NCBI GenBank assembly: GCA_002101905.1
Contig: LQPU01000025.1
Location: forward strand, 124,001 to 188,000
Source: Mycobacterium shimoidei
GTDB taxonomy: Bacteria; Actinomycetota; Actinomycetes; Mycobacteriales; Mycobacteriaceae
Reading direction: 5' to 3'
DNA: 64,000 nt
Under the pieces are notes generated by a model. The model was not told the DNA's origin. It saw nothing but the letters and a program-made list of their open reading frames with translations, and made no database searches. The translations under genes and the position numbers were made by a program. Each line of letters starts with the position of its first letter. The first letter of the stretch is position 1. Of the stretch, positions 44,061 through 51,255 are shown in pieces.

Positions 44061-44392
44061 GGCACCGGCTCGCTGATTCGCGTCATGACGGCGTCGGCCG
44101 CGTCGGTGGGTCTTATCTGGTGCATGACCTCCACCGACATGGCGACCATGATCAGTGAGTAGATGAGGTGCAGCAGATGCAGGGCGTCGTCGGGCAGGTC
44201 GTCCAGCGGGAACTTGTCGCAGTACTCGATGGCCTCTTCCAGTCGGGGAAAGAAGGCGTCGTAAAACTCGCGCAGCTGGCTCATGCTGCTGGCCATCCGC
44301 CGATCCCAGCGCTCGGCTTCGGTTGGCAGGCACCATGTTTGCGCGAAGGGCTCGAGTTCGGCGAAGGCGCTGGGCAACAGCGGCTCAGACAT
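44057..44392 (-). CDS. Unknown ~110-residue protein, copy 1 (WCLP...YCDKF-LDDLPDD family)
   Basis: A 111-residue protein with no family that I recognise. It is roughly half identical to the protein at 48114. Shared positions include WCLP[ST]E, EFYDA, PR, YCDKF followed by LDDLPDD, HL-YS-IMV, VE and the last five residues SEPVP. It looks mostly helical, with no signal peptide. It overlaps the end of the Rieske oxygenase at 44385 by eight bases and the start of the TauD gene by four, so it is translated in a coupled chain. It is too short and different to be an ordinary NTF2-like Rieske beta subunit. I infer an accessory role for the oxygenase. Confidence 0.85.
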   Translation of the reverse strand: MSEPLLPSAFAELEPFAQTWCLPTEAERWDRRMASSMSQLREFYDAFFPRLEEAIEYCDKFPLDDLPDDALHLLHLIYSLIMVAMSVEVMHQIRPTDAADAVMTRISEPVP

Positions 44393-45656
44393 GTCCGGCT
44401 CCTAGCGGTGCGTGTTCGCGCTGGTATTCGGCGACCCAGTCGCCAACCGCCTTGTGCAGATGGCGGACCAGGATCTCCTGGTCGCCCAGCGGGAACTCGT
44501 CGACGACGCCGGTTTCCAGCGCGGCCTGGGTGCCGCCCAACATGCCCGCGTCTTGCAGCGCGAATTCCTTCAACACCACCGCGGCGACCTCGTGTTCGAT
44601 GCGTTCGCGGACGCTGCGCGCCGGGGAGAAGTAGGTATACGCCTCGAACCGGTGGGTGTTGTGTGAGGTCGGCCAGTACCGGTACAGCAGGTACCAACCG
44701 CCGTAGATGAGGATCTCGAGGTTGGGGAAGACCTGGAAGTTGCTGATCCCCCAGGGCTCGATGCCACCCGGGTTGAGCCCGGCCGGCAACTCACCCAGAT
44801 CGGGAGTCCGCCACGGCCCGACAAGCCCGCTGCGCGTCGCCCGTTCGATCGGATACATGTACTGAGGTGCCAGCAACCACCGGCGCGTCCCGGCCGTGCA
44901 CACCAGGCGATGCGGCCCGTCGATCTGGAAGTGCGCGCACTCGAACCCGGCGTCCGGATCGCGCACCTCGGGCGGAACCTGCTGGGGATGCAGCGAGGGC
45001 ACGTGGTAATACTCCTGGAACGCGTCGGCGAAAATCTTCCAGTTGCTGTTGTTGTCGGCGACCCACTCGTAGCGCTCGGTGAGCTTGTCGAACGGATAGC
45101 CGTCCAACCCGGTGATCATCGGCCCGAGAAACTCCCGGAGGGTTTGGCGCGGTTCGGTGTCGAAGTTGACGAAGATGAAGCCGTTCCAGATGTCGCAGTG
45201 CACCGGACGCAGGCTGTAGGAGTCGGTATCGAGATCGAAGAACTCGCCGGGCTGCTGCACGAACGTCAATGCACCGTCCAAGTCGTAGCGCCAGCCGTGA
45301 TATTTGCAGGTGAACTGTCGGCACACCCCTTTGGTCTCCCGATCCGGAAAGTCGTTCCACACCAGCTTGTTTCCGCGGTGCCGGCAGATATTGTGAAAGG
45401 CGCGGACCGTGTCGTCTTTACCTTTGACCACGATGATCGAAGTGCCGGCCGCCGCGATGTCCTTGGTGAAGTAGCTGCCAACACGCGGAACGTCTTCGAT
45501 GCGGCCGACGTTGAGCCAGGCGCGTTTGAAGATTGCCTCACGTTCGGCCGCGTAGAACTCCGGTGATGTGGAGTCGCGGAATGACACTGGTCCCGTGCCA
45601 AGCTCGGGATAGTGGTCGGTCCAGCTGCCCTCTTCCGGTTTAGGCCATCGCGCCAT
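44385..45656 (-). CDS. Rieske non-heme iron oxygenase alpha subunit, copy 1
   Basis: A 423-residue aromatic-ring-hydroxylating-type oxygenase. Rieske ligands are Cys91, His93, Cys117 and His120; the gap between the two halves is 23 residues rather than the usual 15-17. The mononuclear iron site is in NWKIFADAFQEYYHVPSLH (two His with a downstream carboxylate expected). The C-terminus (about 380-420) is helical. It is a paralogue of the gene at 48440 and is likewise followed by a small unknown protein. No ferredoxin or reductase gene is in the operon, so electrons must come from elsewhere. Substrate unknown. Confidence 0.88.
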   Translation of the reverse strand: MARWPKPEEGSWTDHYPELGTGPVSFRDSTSPEFYAAEREAIFKRAWLNVGRIEDVPRVGSYFTKDIAAAGTSIIVVKGKDDTVRAFHNICRHRGNKLVWNDFPDRETKGVCRQFTCKYHGWRYDLDGALTFVQQPGEFFDLDTDSYSLRPVHCDIWNGFIFVNFDTEPRQTLREFLGPMITGLDGYPFDKLTERYEWVADNNSNWKIFADAFQEYYHVPSLHPQQVPPEVRDPDAGFECAHFQIDGPHRLVCTAGTRRWLLAPQYMYPIERATRSGLVGPWRTPDLGELPAGLNPGGIEPWGISNFQVFPNLEILIYGGWYLLYRYWPTSHNTHRFEAYTYFSPARSVRERIEHEVAAVVLKEFALQDAGMLGGTQAALETGVVDEFPLGDQEILVRHLHKAVGDWVAEYQREHAPLGAGHV

Positions 45657-45668
45657 GCGAACCTCCTC

Positions 45669-46415
45669 TCACATCACTGCTCCGCCGTTGACGCCGAGCA
45701 CCTGCCCGGTGATGAAGCCGGCCTCCTCGGAGCACAAGAAGCCGACGGCAGCGGCGATATCGGCACCGGTGCCGAGGTGACCCAAAGGGATACGTCGTGC
45801 CATCGCCTCGCTGGACGGCAGATGCCCCGCGGCCTGCGACTGGTGTTGCATCGGGGTTTCGATGCCCGACGGTGGGATGTTGTTGACTGTGATACCGGCC
45901 GATGCATATTCGTGCGCCAGCGATTTCGTCAGTGTGATCACTGCGCCTTTCGATGCGGCGTAGTGGGCCATGCCGGGAGAGCCGCGTTGCGCGCTGGACG
46001 ACGAGATCATCACGATGCGTCCCCAGCGTGCGGCCACCATGTCCGGCAGGGCCACCTGGCAGCAGTGAAATGTGCCGGTGAGGTTGACGTCGATGATCCG
46101 CCGCCATGAGTCGACGGTTATTTCGCCGAATGGCGAAAAGTCCACCTGACCGGCGCTGGTCACCAAAATGCCGACCGGGCCGAGTTCGCTGCGGACCTTG
46201 GCGAACGCCTCTTCGACCACCGGCCGGTCGGTGACATCCACCTCAGCCGCGAGTGCCGCCACGCCGTCAGCGCGAAGCTCATCGCAAACCCGTTGGGCCG
46301 CTGTGCCGTTGATGTCGAGCACGGCGACCTTGTGGCCCCGGCGGCCGAGCTCATGACAGGTCGCCTCACCCATGCCAGACGCCCCGCCGGTCACCACCGC
46401 CACCCTTGCCGTCAT
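45669..46415 (-). CDS. SDR-family dehydrogenase in the Rieske operon
   Basis: A 248-residue classical SDR. The cofactor loop is TGGASGMG (residues 9-16), VTSAGQVDF replaces the NNAG strand, Ser lies in MISSSSAQRG and the catalytic pair in YAASK. It overlaps the marR stop by four bases upstream and is 12 bases from the Rieske gene downstream. It probably oxidises a diol or alcohol made by one of the oxygenases, a usual pairing in ring-hydroxylation pathways, but this is inferred from position only. Confidence 0.9.
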   Translation of the reverse strand: MTARVAVVTGGASGMGEATCHELGRRGHKVAVLDINGTAAQRVCDELRADGVAALAAEVDVTDRPVVEEAFAKVRSELGPVGILVTSAGQVDFSPFGEITVDSWRRIIDVNLTGTFHCCQVALPDMVAARWGRIVMISSSSAQRGSPGMAHYAASKGAVITLTKSLAHEYASAGITVNNIPPSGIETPMQHQSQAAGHLPSSEAMARRIPLGHLGTGADIAAAVGFLCSEEAGFITGQVLGVNGGAVM

Positions 46416-46870
46416 TGGATGCCTCCCGGGTGATCGGTGAAAAGCTTGTTGCCGGTGCCCTGTTCGACCACCCGGGCCAACAGGTCATGCAACAGCTGCT
46501 GCTCGTCGGGGTCCAAGACGCCGAACACCCGCTCATGGGCGGCCAGCGCGTCGGCGAGGACGGCGGAGACCACGGCCCGGCCCTGTTCGGTGAGATAGGT
46601 CTGCAGGATCCGGCCATGTTGCGGATCCTGCTTACGCTCGACGAGGCCCCGGCGCTCGAGTGCAGTGATCGCCAGCTGCACTCCCTGTGGGCTGATCAGC
46701 AGCCGACGGGCCAACTCGGCGCCGGAAAGGCCTGGCTCATTGGACAATTGCCGCATCAGACCGATCTGTGCGGTGGTCACGTTGTGGCTGCTGATCGCGT
46801 CGTTGACGGTCTTCAGCGAGAAGTGGAAGGCCTGCTTGAGCAGCCACAGAATGTTGTCAGTGAGTTCCAT
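46412..46870 (-). CDS. MarR-family transcriptional regulator
   Basis: A 152-residue MarR-type winged-helix protein: dimer helix at the N-terminus, DNA-binding core about residues 45-95 (LSGAELARRLLISPQGVQLAITALERRGLVERKQDP) and a long C-terminal helix. It lies inside the operon it probably controls, between the amidohydrolase-like and SDR genes, overlapping the latter (ATGA). A 20-bp palindrome with MarR-like CAA/TTG half-sites between the operon's first gene and the divergent aldehyde dehydrogenase is the obvious operator candidate. The effector is presumably the pathway substrate or a CoA ester. Confidence 0.9.
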   Translation of the reverse strand: MELTDNILWLLKQAFHFSLKTVNDAISSHNVTTAQIGLMRQLSNEPGLSGAELARRLLISPQGVQLAITALERRGLVERKQDPQHGRILQTYLTEQGRAVVSAVLADALAAHERVFGVLDPDEQQLLHDLLARVVEQGTGNKLFTDHPGGIQ

Positions 46871-46878
46871 GCAGTGTC

Positions 46879-48117
46879 CTACGCGCGTTTGTAAACGTGA
46901 CCGCCTTTCATCACGAACGGTACGTTCAAGGTGGCGGCGACGTCGCGGGACGGGTCACCGGGCACCGCGATGATGTCGGCGAGATAGCCGGCCGCCAGCC
47001 GGCCGAGCTCATGGTCGGCTTCGATGAGTTCGGCACTGGTCACGGTGGCCGCCCGAATCGCCTGCATCGGCGTCATGCCGCGATCGACCAGCGCACACAG
47101 TTCCCTGGCGTTCTGGCCGTGCGGGATCGCCGGCGCATCGGTGCCGCACGCGATCCGCACGCCGGCGGCGATTGCCTTGGGCAGCATGGCTTTCGCCTGC
47201 GGGAACACCTCGGCGGCCTTCTTGCGCAGCTCGGGTGCGACGCGGTCTACCGCCAGCGCCTCGGTGAGATATGTGGTCGACACCAGGAAGGTCCCGTGGT
47301 CGACCATCATCTGGATGGTTTCGTCGGTGGCCAAAAATCCGTGTTCGATGCAGTCGATTCCGGCCTTGATGCAGGCCCGGATGGCAGTGTCGCCGATCGC
47401 GTGAGCGGCGACCCGGATCCCGGCGCGGTGGGCTTCGTCGGCGATCGCGGCGAACTCTTCGTCGGAGTACTGCTGCGAGCCCGGCGAGGTGCTGTGCGAC
47501 ATCACACCGCCGGAGGCCGACACCTTGATCACCTTGGCGCCGTGGCGGATCTGGTAGCGCACGCAGGCTCGCACATCGGGTACGCCGTTGGCGATGCCTT
47601 CGGCCACCGACAGCGGCATGATGCCCGGCGCCAGCCGTTGAAACACGGTCGGATCCAGATGTCCGCCGTAGGGCGTGACGGCATGCCCGGCCGGCACCAC
47701 CCGGGGACCGGGGTGCCAGCCCGCCTCGATCGCGCGCTGCAGCGCCACATCCAGCAGATAGCCGCCGGTCTTGACCATCAACCCGAGGTTGCGCACCGTG
47801 GTGAACCCGGCGTCCAGTGTGGTGCGGGCGTTGACCGCGCCGCGCAGGGTGCGGTAGGCCGGATCGTCCTGCACACCGTGCATCGGCGACGGCAGCCCCT
47901 CCGGGCCGCCGGGTCCGCCGATGAGCAGGTTGAGTTCCATGTCCATCAGCCCGGGCAGCAGCGTCACATCGCCGAGGTCGATCTCTGTCGCTGAGTCCGG
48001 CGGCAATTGACGAGGATTGACCGCGGTGATGCGGTCGCCGTCAACGACGACCACCGCCGGGGAACGCACCTGCCCCGCGTCGACATCCGCCCAGCGGGCG
48101 GCCCGCAGCACGATCAC
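46879..48117 (-). CDS. Amidohydrolase-superfamily protein lacking the HxH metal motif
   Basis: A 412-residue metal-dependent hydrolase of the imidazolonepropionase/Xaa-Pro dipeptidase-like branch. The late metal ligands are present: Lys in KVIKVSASGG, His in RVAAHAIGD, His in CIEHGF and Asp in ACGTDAP. The first-strand HxH expected after LPGLMD is instead Glu61-Leu-Asn63 (MDMELN). I use the GTG at 48117, which overlaps the small gene stop (GTGA). It may bind one metal or use Glu as a ligand; the reaction is uncertain. It follows the second small protein in the operon. Confidence 0.82.
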   Translation of the reverse strand: MIVLRAARWADVDAGQVRSPAVVVVDGDRITAVNPRQLPPDSATEIDLGDVTLLPGLMDMELNLLIGGPGGPEGLPSPMHGVQDDPAYRTLRGAVNARTTLDAGFTTVRNLGLMVKTGGYLLDVALQRAIEAGWHPGPRVVPAGHAVTPYGGHLDPTVFQRLAPGIMPLSVAEGIANGVPDVRACVRYQIRHGAKVIKVSASGGVMSHSTSPGSQQYSDEEFAAIADEAHRAGIRVAAHAIGDTAIRACIKAGIDCIEHGFLATDETIQMMVDHGTFLVSTTYLTEALAVDRVAPELRKKAAEVFPQAKAMLPKAIAAGVRIACGTDAPAIPHGQNARELCALVDRGMTPMQAIRAATVTSAELIEADHELGRLAAGYLADIIAVPGDPSRDVAATLNVPFVMKGGHVYKRA

Positions 48118-48443
48118 GGCACGGGTTCGCTGACGCAATCCAGTGTCGACGCACCCGAGTCCGGGACGCGAGGCTGCTTCCAGCATTCGACCGGAAACGA
48201 CACCATGATCATCGAGTACAGCAGGTGCATCAGGTTCATCACGTCGTCGGGCAGATCGTCGAGGCTGAACTTGTCGCAGTAGGCCAGGGCATCCTCCGCG
48301 CGGGGCGTGACGGCGTCGTAGAACTCCTGCATCTGTGCCATCGTGCTGTTGAGCCGCTTGTGGTAGCGCTGCGGTTCACTCGGCAGACACCACTCGGAAA
48401 GCCGCTCCAGATCGGCGAATTCGGGAGGCAATTTAGTCGTCAT
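48114..48443 (-). CDS. Unknown ~110-residue protein, copy 2 (WCLP...YCDKF-LDDLPDD family)
   Basis: A 109-residue paralogue of the protein at 44057. It has WCLPSE near residue 18, EFYDAVTPR, YCDKFSLDDLPDD at about 55-67, HLLYSMIMV and the same final SEPVP. I use the ATG at 48443, which overlaps the Rieske stop (ATGA). The stop in turn overlaps the GTG of the amidohydrolase-like gene, the same junction as in copy 1 before tauD. The conserved acidic-aromatic core suggests a binding surface. Function unknown; the strict pairing with a Rieske gene is the main clue. Confidence 0.85.
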   Translation of the reverse strand: MTTKLPPEFADLERLSEWCLPSEPQRYHKRLNSTMAQMQEFYDAVTPRAEDALAYCDKFSLDDLPDDVMNLMHLLYSMIMVSFPVECWKQPRVPDSGASTLDCVSEPVP

Positions 48444-49708
48444 GACACCCCCACCGCGTTGCGTCGGTACTCGTCGACCCACGCCGCGGTCTCGCGGTGC
48501 AGATGCCGGATCAGCACCTCTTGATCGTTGAGCAGAAAGTCGCCGACGGCGCGGGACTCGATCATCGACTGCGTCGCCTCCAGGGTGTTGGAGTCCTGCA
48601 GACCGAACTCTTTGAAGGTGACCGCCGCAAGCTCCTGGGCGACCCGCTCACGCGGGGTGCGCGGCGGTGGGAAATACAAGGTGCCCTCGAAGACGTGGCT
48701 GTTGTGTGACGTCGGCCAGTAGTGGTAGGTCAGACACCAGCCCTGCCCCCAGATCAGGATCACGAAATTGGGGAACAGCTGAAACGAATCCAGCCCCCAC
48801 GGGTCACAGTTGGCCGGGTTGACACCGGCCGGCAGCGGTCCCAGATCCGGGCTGTCCCACGGGCCGAAAAGCCCACTGCGACAGATCTCGTCAATCGGCT
48901 TGCGCAGGTCGGCGTCCAGCTCCCAGGCCCGCACACCCGAGGTGCTGACCAGCCGGTGCGGACCGTCGATCCGGTAGTGCGGCGCCTCGAAACCCACCTC
49001 CGCCGCCGCCTTGGAGTACTTGGACGGCGACTGGTTCGCGTGCAACACCGGAGCGTGATAAAACTCCTGGAACGCATCCAAATACAGCTTCCAGTTCGCC
49101 TTGACCTCTGAGCGGTAGCTCCAGCGTGAGGTCATCGATGCGAACGGATAGCCCTCCAGTGCCAAGATCATCGGACCCAGAAAGTCGCGCAGTGACTGCT
49201 CGGGCTCGGCGGCGAAGTTGACGAAGATGAACCCTTCCCACACCTCGCAATGCACGCCGGCCAGTCCGTAGCGGTTCTTGTCGAGGTTGAAGAACTCGTT
49301 TTCCTGCGGAACGTGGATCAGGTTGCCGTCCAGGTCGTAGCGCCAGGCGTGGTACTTGCACCGGAATTGCCGGCAAAAGCCGCTGGTTTCGGCCAGCGGC
49401 ATGTCGTTCCAGACCAGCTTGTTGCCGCGGTGCCGGCAGATGTTGTGGAACGCCTTGACCTCGCCGTCGGTGGTGCGCACCACCACAATCGAGGTGTTGA
49501 CAACTTTCAGCTCCTTGGTGAAGTAGCTGCCGTTGCGCGGAAGTTGTTCGGTGCGACCGACATTCAGCCACACCCGGTTGAAGATCGCTGCCCGCTCCAG
49601 CTCGTAGAACTCCGGTGAGATGGAGTCTTCGTAGGACACCGGCCCGATGCCCAGTTCGGGGTAATGCTGTGTCCAGCTGCCTTCCGGCGGCTTGGGGAAA
49701 CGAGGCAT
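48440..49708 (-). CDS. Rieske non-heme iron oxygenase alpha subunit, copy 2
   Basis: A 422-residue oxygenase, paralogous to the gene at 44385 over its whole length (both start with PKP-EGSWT-HYPELG). Rieske ligands are again Cys91, His93, Cys117 and His120 with the extended spacing. The mononuclear site is NWKLYLDAFQEFYHAPVLH. It is the first gene of the eight-gene operon and diverges from the aldehyde dehydrogenase over a 92-base gap. Divergence from copy 1 in the C-terminal half suggests a different substrate or a second step. No cognate reductase is nearby; fdxD at 56.7 kb is one candidate donor only by distance. Confidence 0.88.
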   Translation of the reverse strand: MPRFPKPPEGSWTQHYPELGIGPVSYEDSISPEFYELERAAIFNRVWLNVGRTEQLPRNGSYFTKELKVVNTSIVVVRTTDGEVKAFHNICRHRGNKLVWNDMPLAETSGFCRQFRCKYHAWRYDLDGNLIHVPQENEFFNLDKNRYGLAGVHCEVWEGFIFVNFAAEPEQSLRDFLGPMILALEGYPFASMTSRWSYRSEVKANWKLYLDAFQEFYHAPVLHANQSPSKYSKAAAEVGFEAPHYRIDGPHRLVSTSGVRAWELDADLRKPIDEICRSGLFGPWDSPDLGPLPAGVNPANCDPWGLDSFQLFPNFVILIWGQGWCLTYHYWPTSHNSHVFEGTLYFPPPRTPRERVAQELAAVTFKEFGLQDSNTLEATQSMIESRAVGDFLLNDQEVLIRHLHRETAAWVDEYRRNAVGVS

Positions 49709-49762
49709 GCCTACTCCTGTTGCTCACCACCCGCAGCGCCGACCGTATATGCTCAACCCCGC

Positions 49763-49782
49763 AATCGCAAGTAGTTGATATT
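49763..49782. promoter_or_regulatory. Candidate MarR operator between Rieske copy 2 and the aldehyde dehydrogenase
   Basis: The 20 bases AATcgCAAgtagTTGatATT read as AATnnCAAnnnnTTGnnATT, a symmetric palindrome apart from the nn positions. CAA/TTG half-sites at this spacing are typical of MarR proteins. It lies 54 bases from the Rieske start and 18 from the GTG of the dehydrogenase, so it could repress both. Confidence 0.5.
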
Positions 49783-49800
49783 CCTCTCGAGGAGGCTGGT

Positions 49801-51255
49801 GTGCGGCGACACGACGCGTTATTCATCGGCGGGACATGGTCGGCGCCTACGGGCAGCGAGGTCATCGAAGTGATCTCGCCGGCCACCGAGGCACCCATCG
49901 CGCAGGTGGCCGCCGCGGGCCCGGCCGATGTCGACGCGGCAGTCGCAGCGGCCCGAACGGCGTTCGACGAGGGGCCGTGGCCCCGGCTCGATCCGGCTGA
50001 GCGCATTGCGGCGCTGCGACGACTCGTCGAGAGCTACGGCCCGCGGCGCTCCGAGATGGCCGAGCTCATCACCGCCGAGATCGGCGCGCCGATCAGCTTC
50101 GCCCAGCGCGCCCAGGTCGGCCTGCCGTGGATGATGATGACCGCCTTCTGTGATCTGGCCGAAAGCCTGCCGTGGCAAGAGATTCGGCCCGGCCGCTACG
50201 GCGCCGATATTCACGTGCGCCGCGAACCCGTCGGGGTGGTCGCGGCGATCGTGCCGTGGAACATGCCGCAGTTCTTGATCGTCACCAAGCTGGTGCCGGC
50301 GCTGCTGGCCGGTTGTTGCGTGGTGGTCAAGCCGGCACCGGAATCACCCCTGGACGCGCTGCTGCTCGCCGAAATGATCGAACAACTCGACCTGCCACCC
50401 GGCGTGGTCAGCGTGCTTCCGGGCGGCGCTGATGTCGGCGCGTACCTGGTCGGTCATCCGGATGTGGACAAGGTGTCGTTCACCGGATCCACCGCCGCGG
50501 GCCAACGGGTGGCGCAGGCCTGCGCCGCGGGCCTGAAGCGGGTGAGCCTGGAGCTGGGCGGCAAATCCGCAGCGATCGTCCTGTCCGATGCCGATCCGGG
50601 CACGGTCGCGGGGGGAATTCGCTCCGCCAGCTTGTCCAACAGTGGGCAGATCTGTAACGCGCTGACCCGAGTCCTGGTGCCCCTCAAGCGAAGTCACGAG
50701 TTCGTCGACGCCCTGGCCGCCGAGATGGAAGCACTTGTGGTGGGAGATCCGACCGAGCCCGCGACCCAGGTCGGTCCGCTGGTGGCGCGGCGCCAACAAC
50801 AGCGGGTGATCGGCTACATCGAGACCGGACAGCAAGAAGGTGCCCGTCTGGTCACCGGCGGCACCGGTATGCCGGCCGGCGTCGAACGCGGCTGGTACGT
50901 GGCGCCGACACTGTTCGCCGACGTCGACAACGGCATGCGGATCGCCCGGGAAGAGATCTTCGGCCCGGTGCTCACCGTCATCGACTACCGCGACGAGGAC
51001 GACGCCGTACGGATGGCCAACGACTCCGATTATGGTCTGGCCGGGTCGGTTTGGACCGCTGACGCCGAACGGGGGATAAAGCTCGCCGAGCAGATCCGCA
51101 CCGGCACCTTCGGGGTCAACCAGGGATACACGATGGACCCGTATGCCCCCTTTGGCGGCGTCAAATCCAGTGGCTATGGCCGGGAATTAGGTCGCGAGGG
51201 GATCGAGAGCTACCTGGACACCAAGTCGATATCGGTCGCGGTGCCGAACTCGTAG
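49801..51255 (+). CDS. Aldehyde dehydrogenase family protein
   Basis: A 484-residue NAD(P)-dependent aldehyde dehydrogenase. It has PWNMPQFLIVTKLVPALLAGCC (cofactor loop), SFTGSTAAGQRVAQACA, the Glu in SLELGGKSAAIVL, the catalytic Cys in SNSGQICNALTRV and the late EEIFGPVLTVI motif. The start is a GTG preceded by GAGGAGG; an open frame further upstream is non-coding. It diverges from the Rieske operon across a candidate MarR site. Its 3' end overlaps the monooxygenase gene tail-to-tail by 46 bases. Confidence 0.92.
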   Translation: MRRHDALFIGGTWSAPTGSEVIEVISPATEAPIAQVAAAGPADVDAAVAAARTAFDEGPWPRLDPAERIAALRRLVESYGPRRSEMAELITAEIGAPISFAQRAQVGLPWMMMTAFCDLAESLPWQEIRPGRYGADIHVRREPVGVVAAIVPWNMPQFLIVTKLVPALLAGCCVVVKPAPESPLDALLLAEMIEQLDLPPGVVSVLPGGADVGAYLVGHPDVDKVSFTGSTAAGQRVAQACAAGLKRVSLELGGKSAAIVLSDADPGTVAGGIRSASLSNSGQICNALTRVLVPLKRSHEFVDALAAEMEALVVGDPTEPATQVGPLVARRQQQRVIGYIETGQQEGARLVTGGTGMPAGVERGWYVAPTLFADVDNGMRIAREEIFGPVLTVIDYRDEDDAVRMANDSDYGLAGSVWTADAERGIKLAEQIRTGTFGVNQGYTMDPYAPFGGVKSSGYGRELGREGIESYLDTKSISVAVPNS

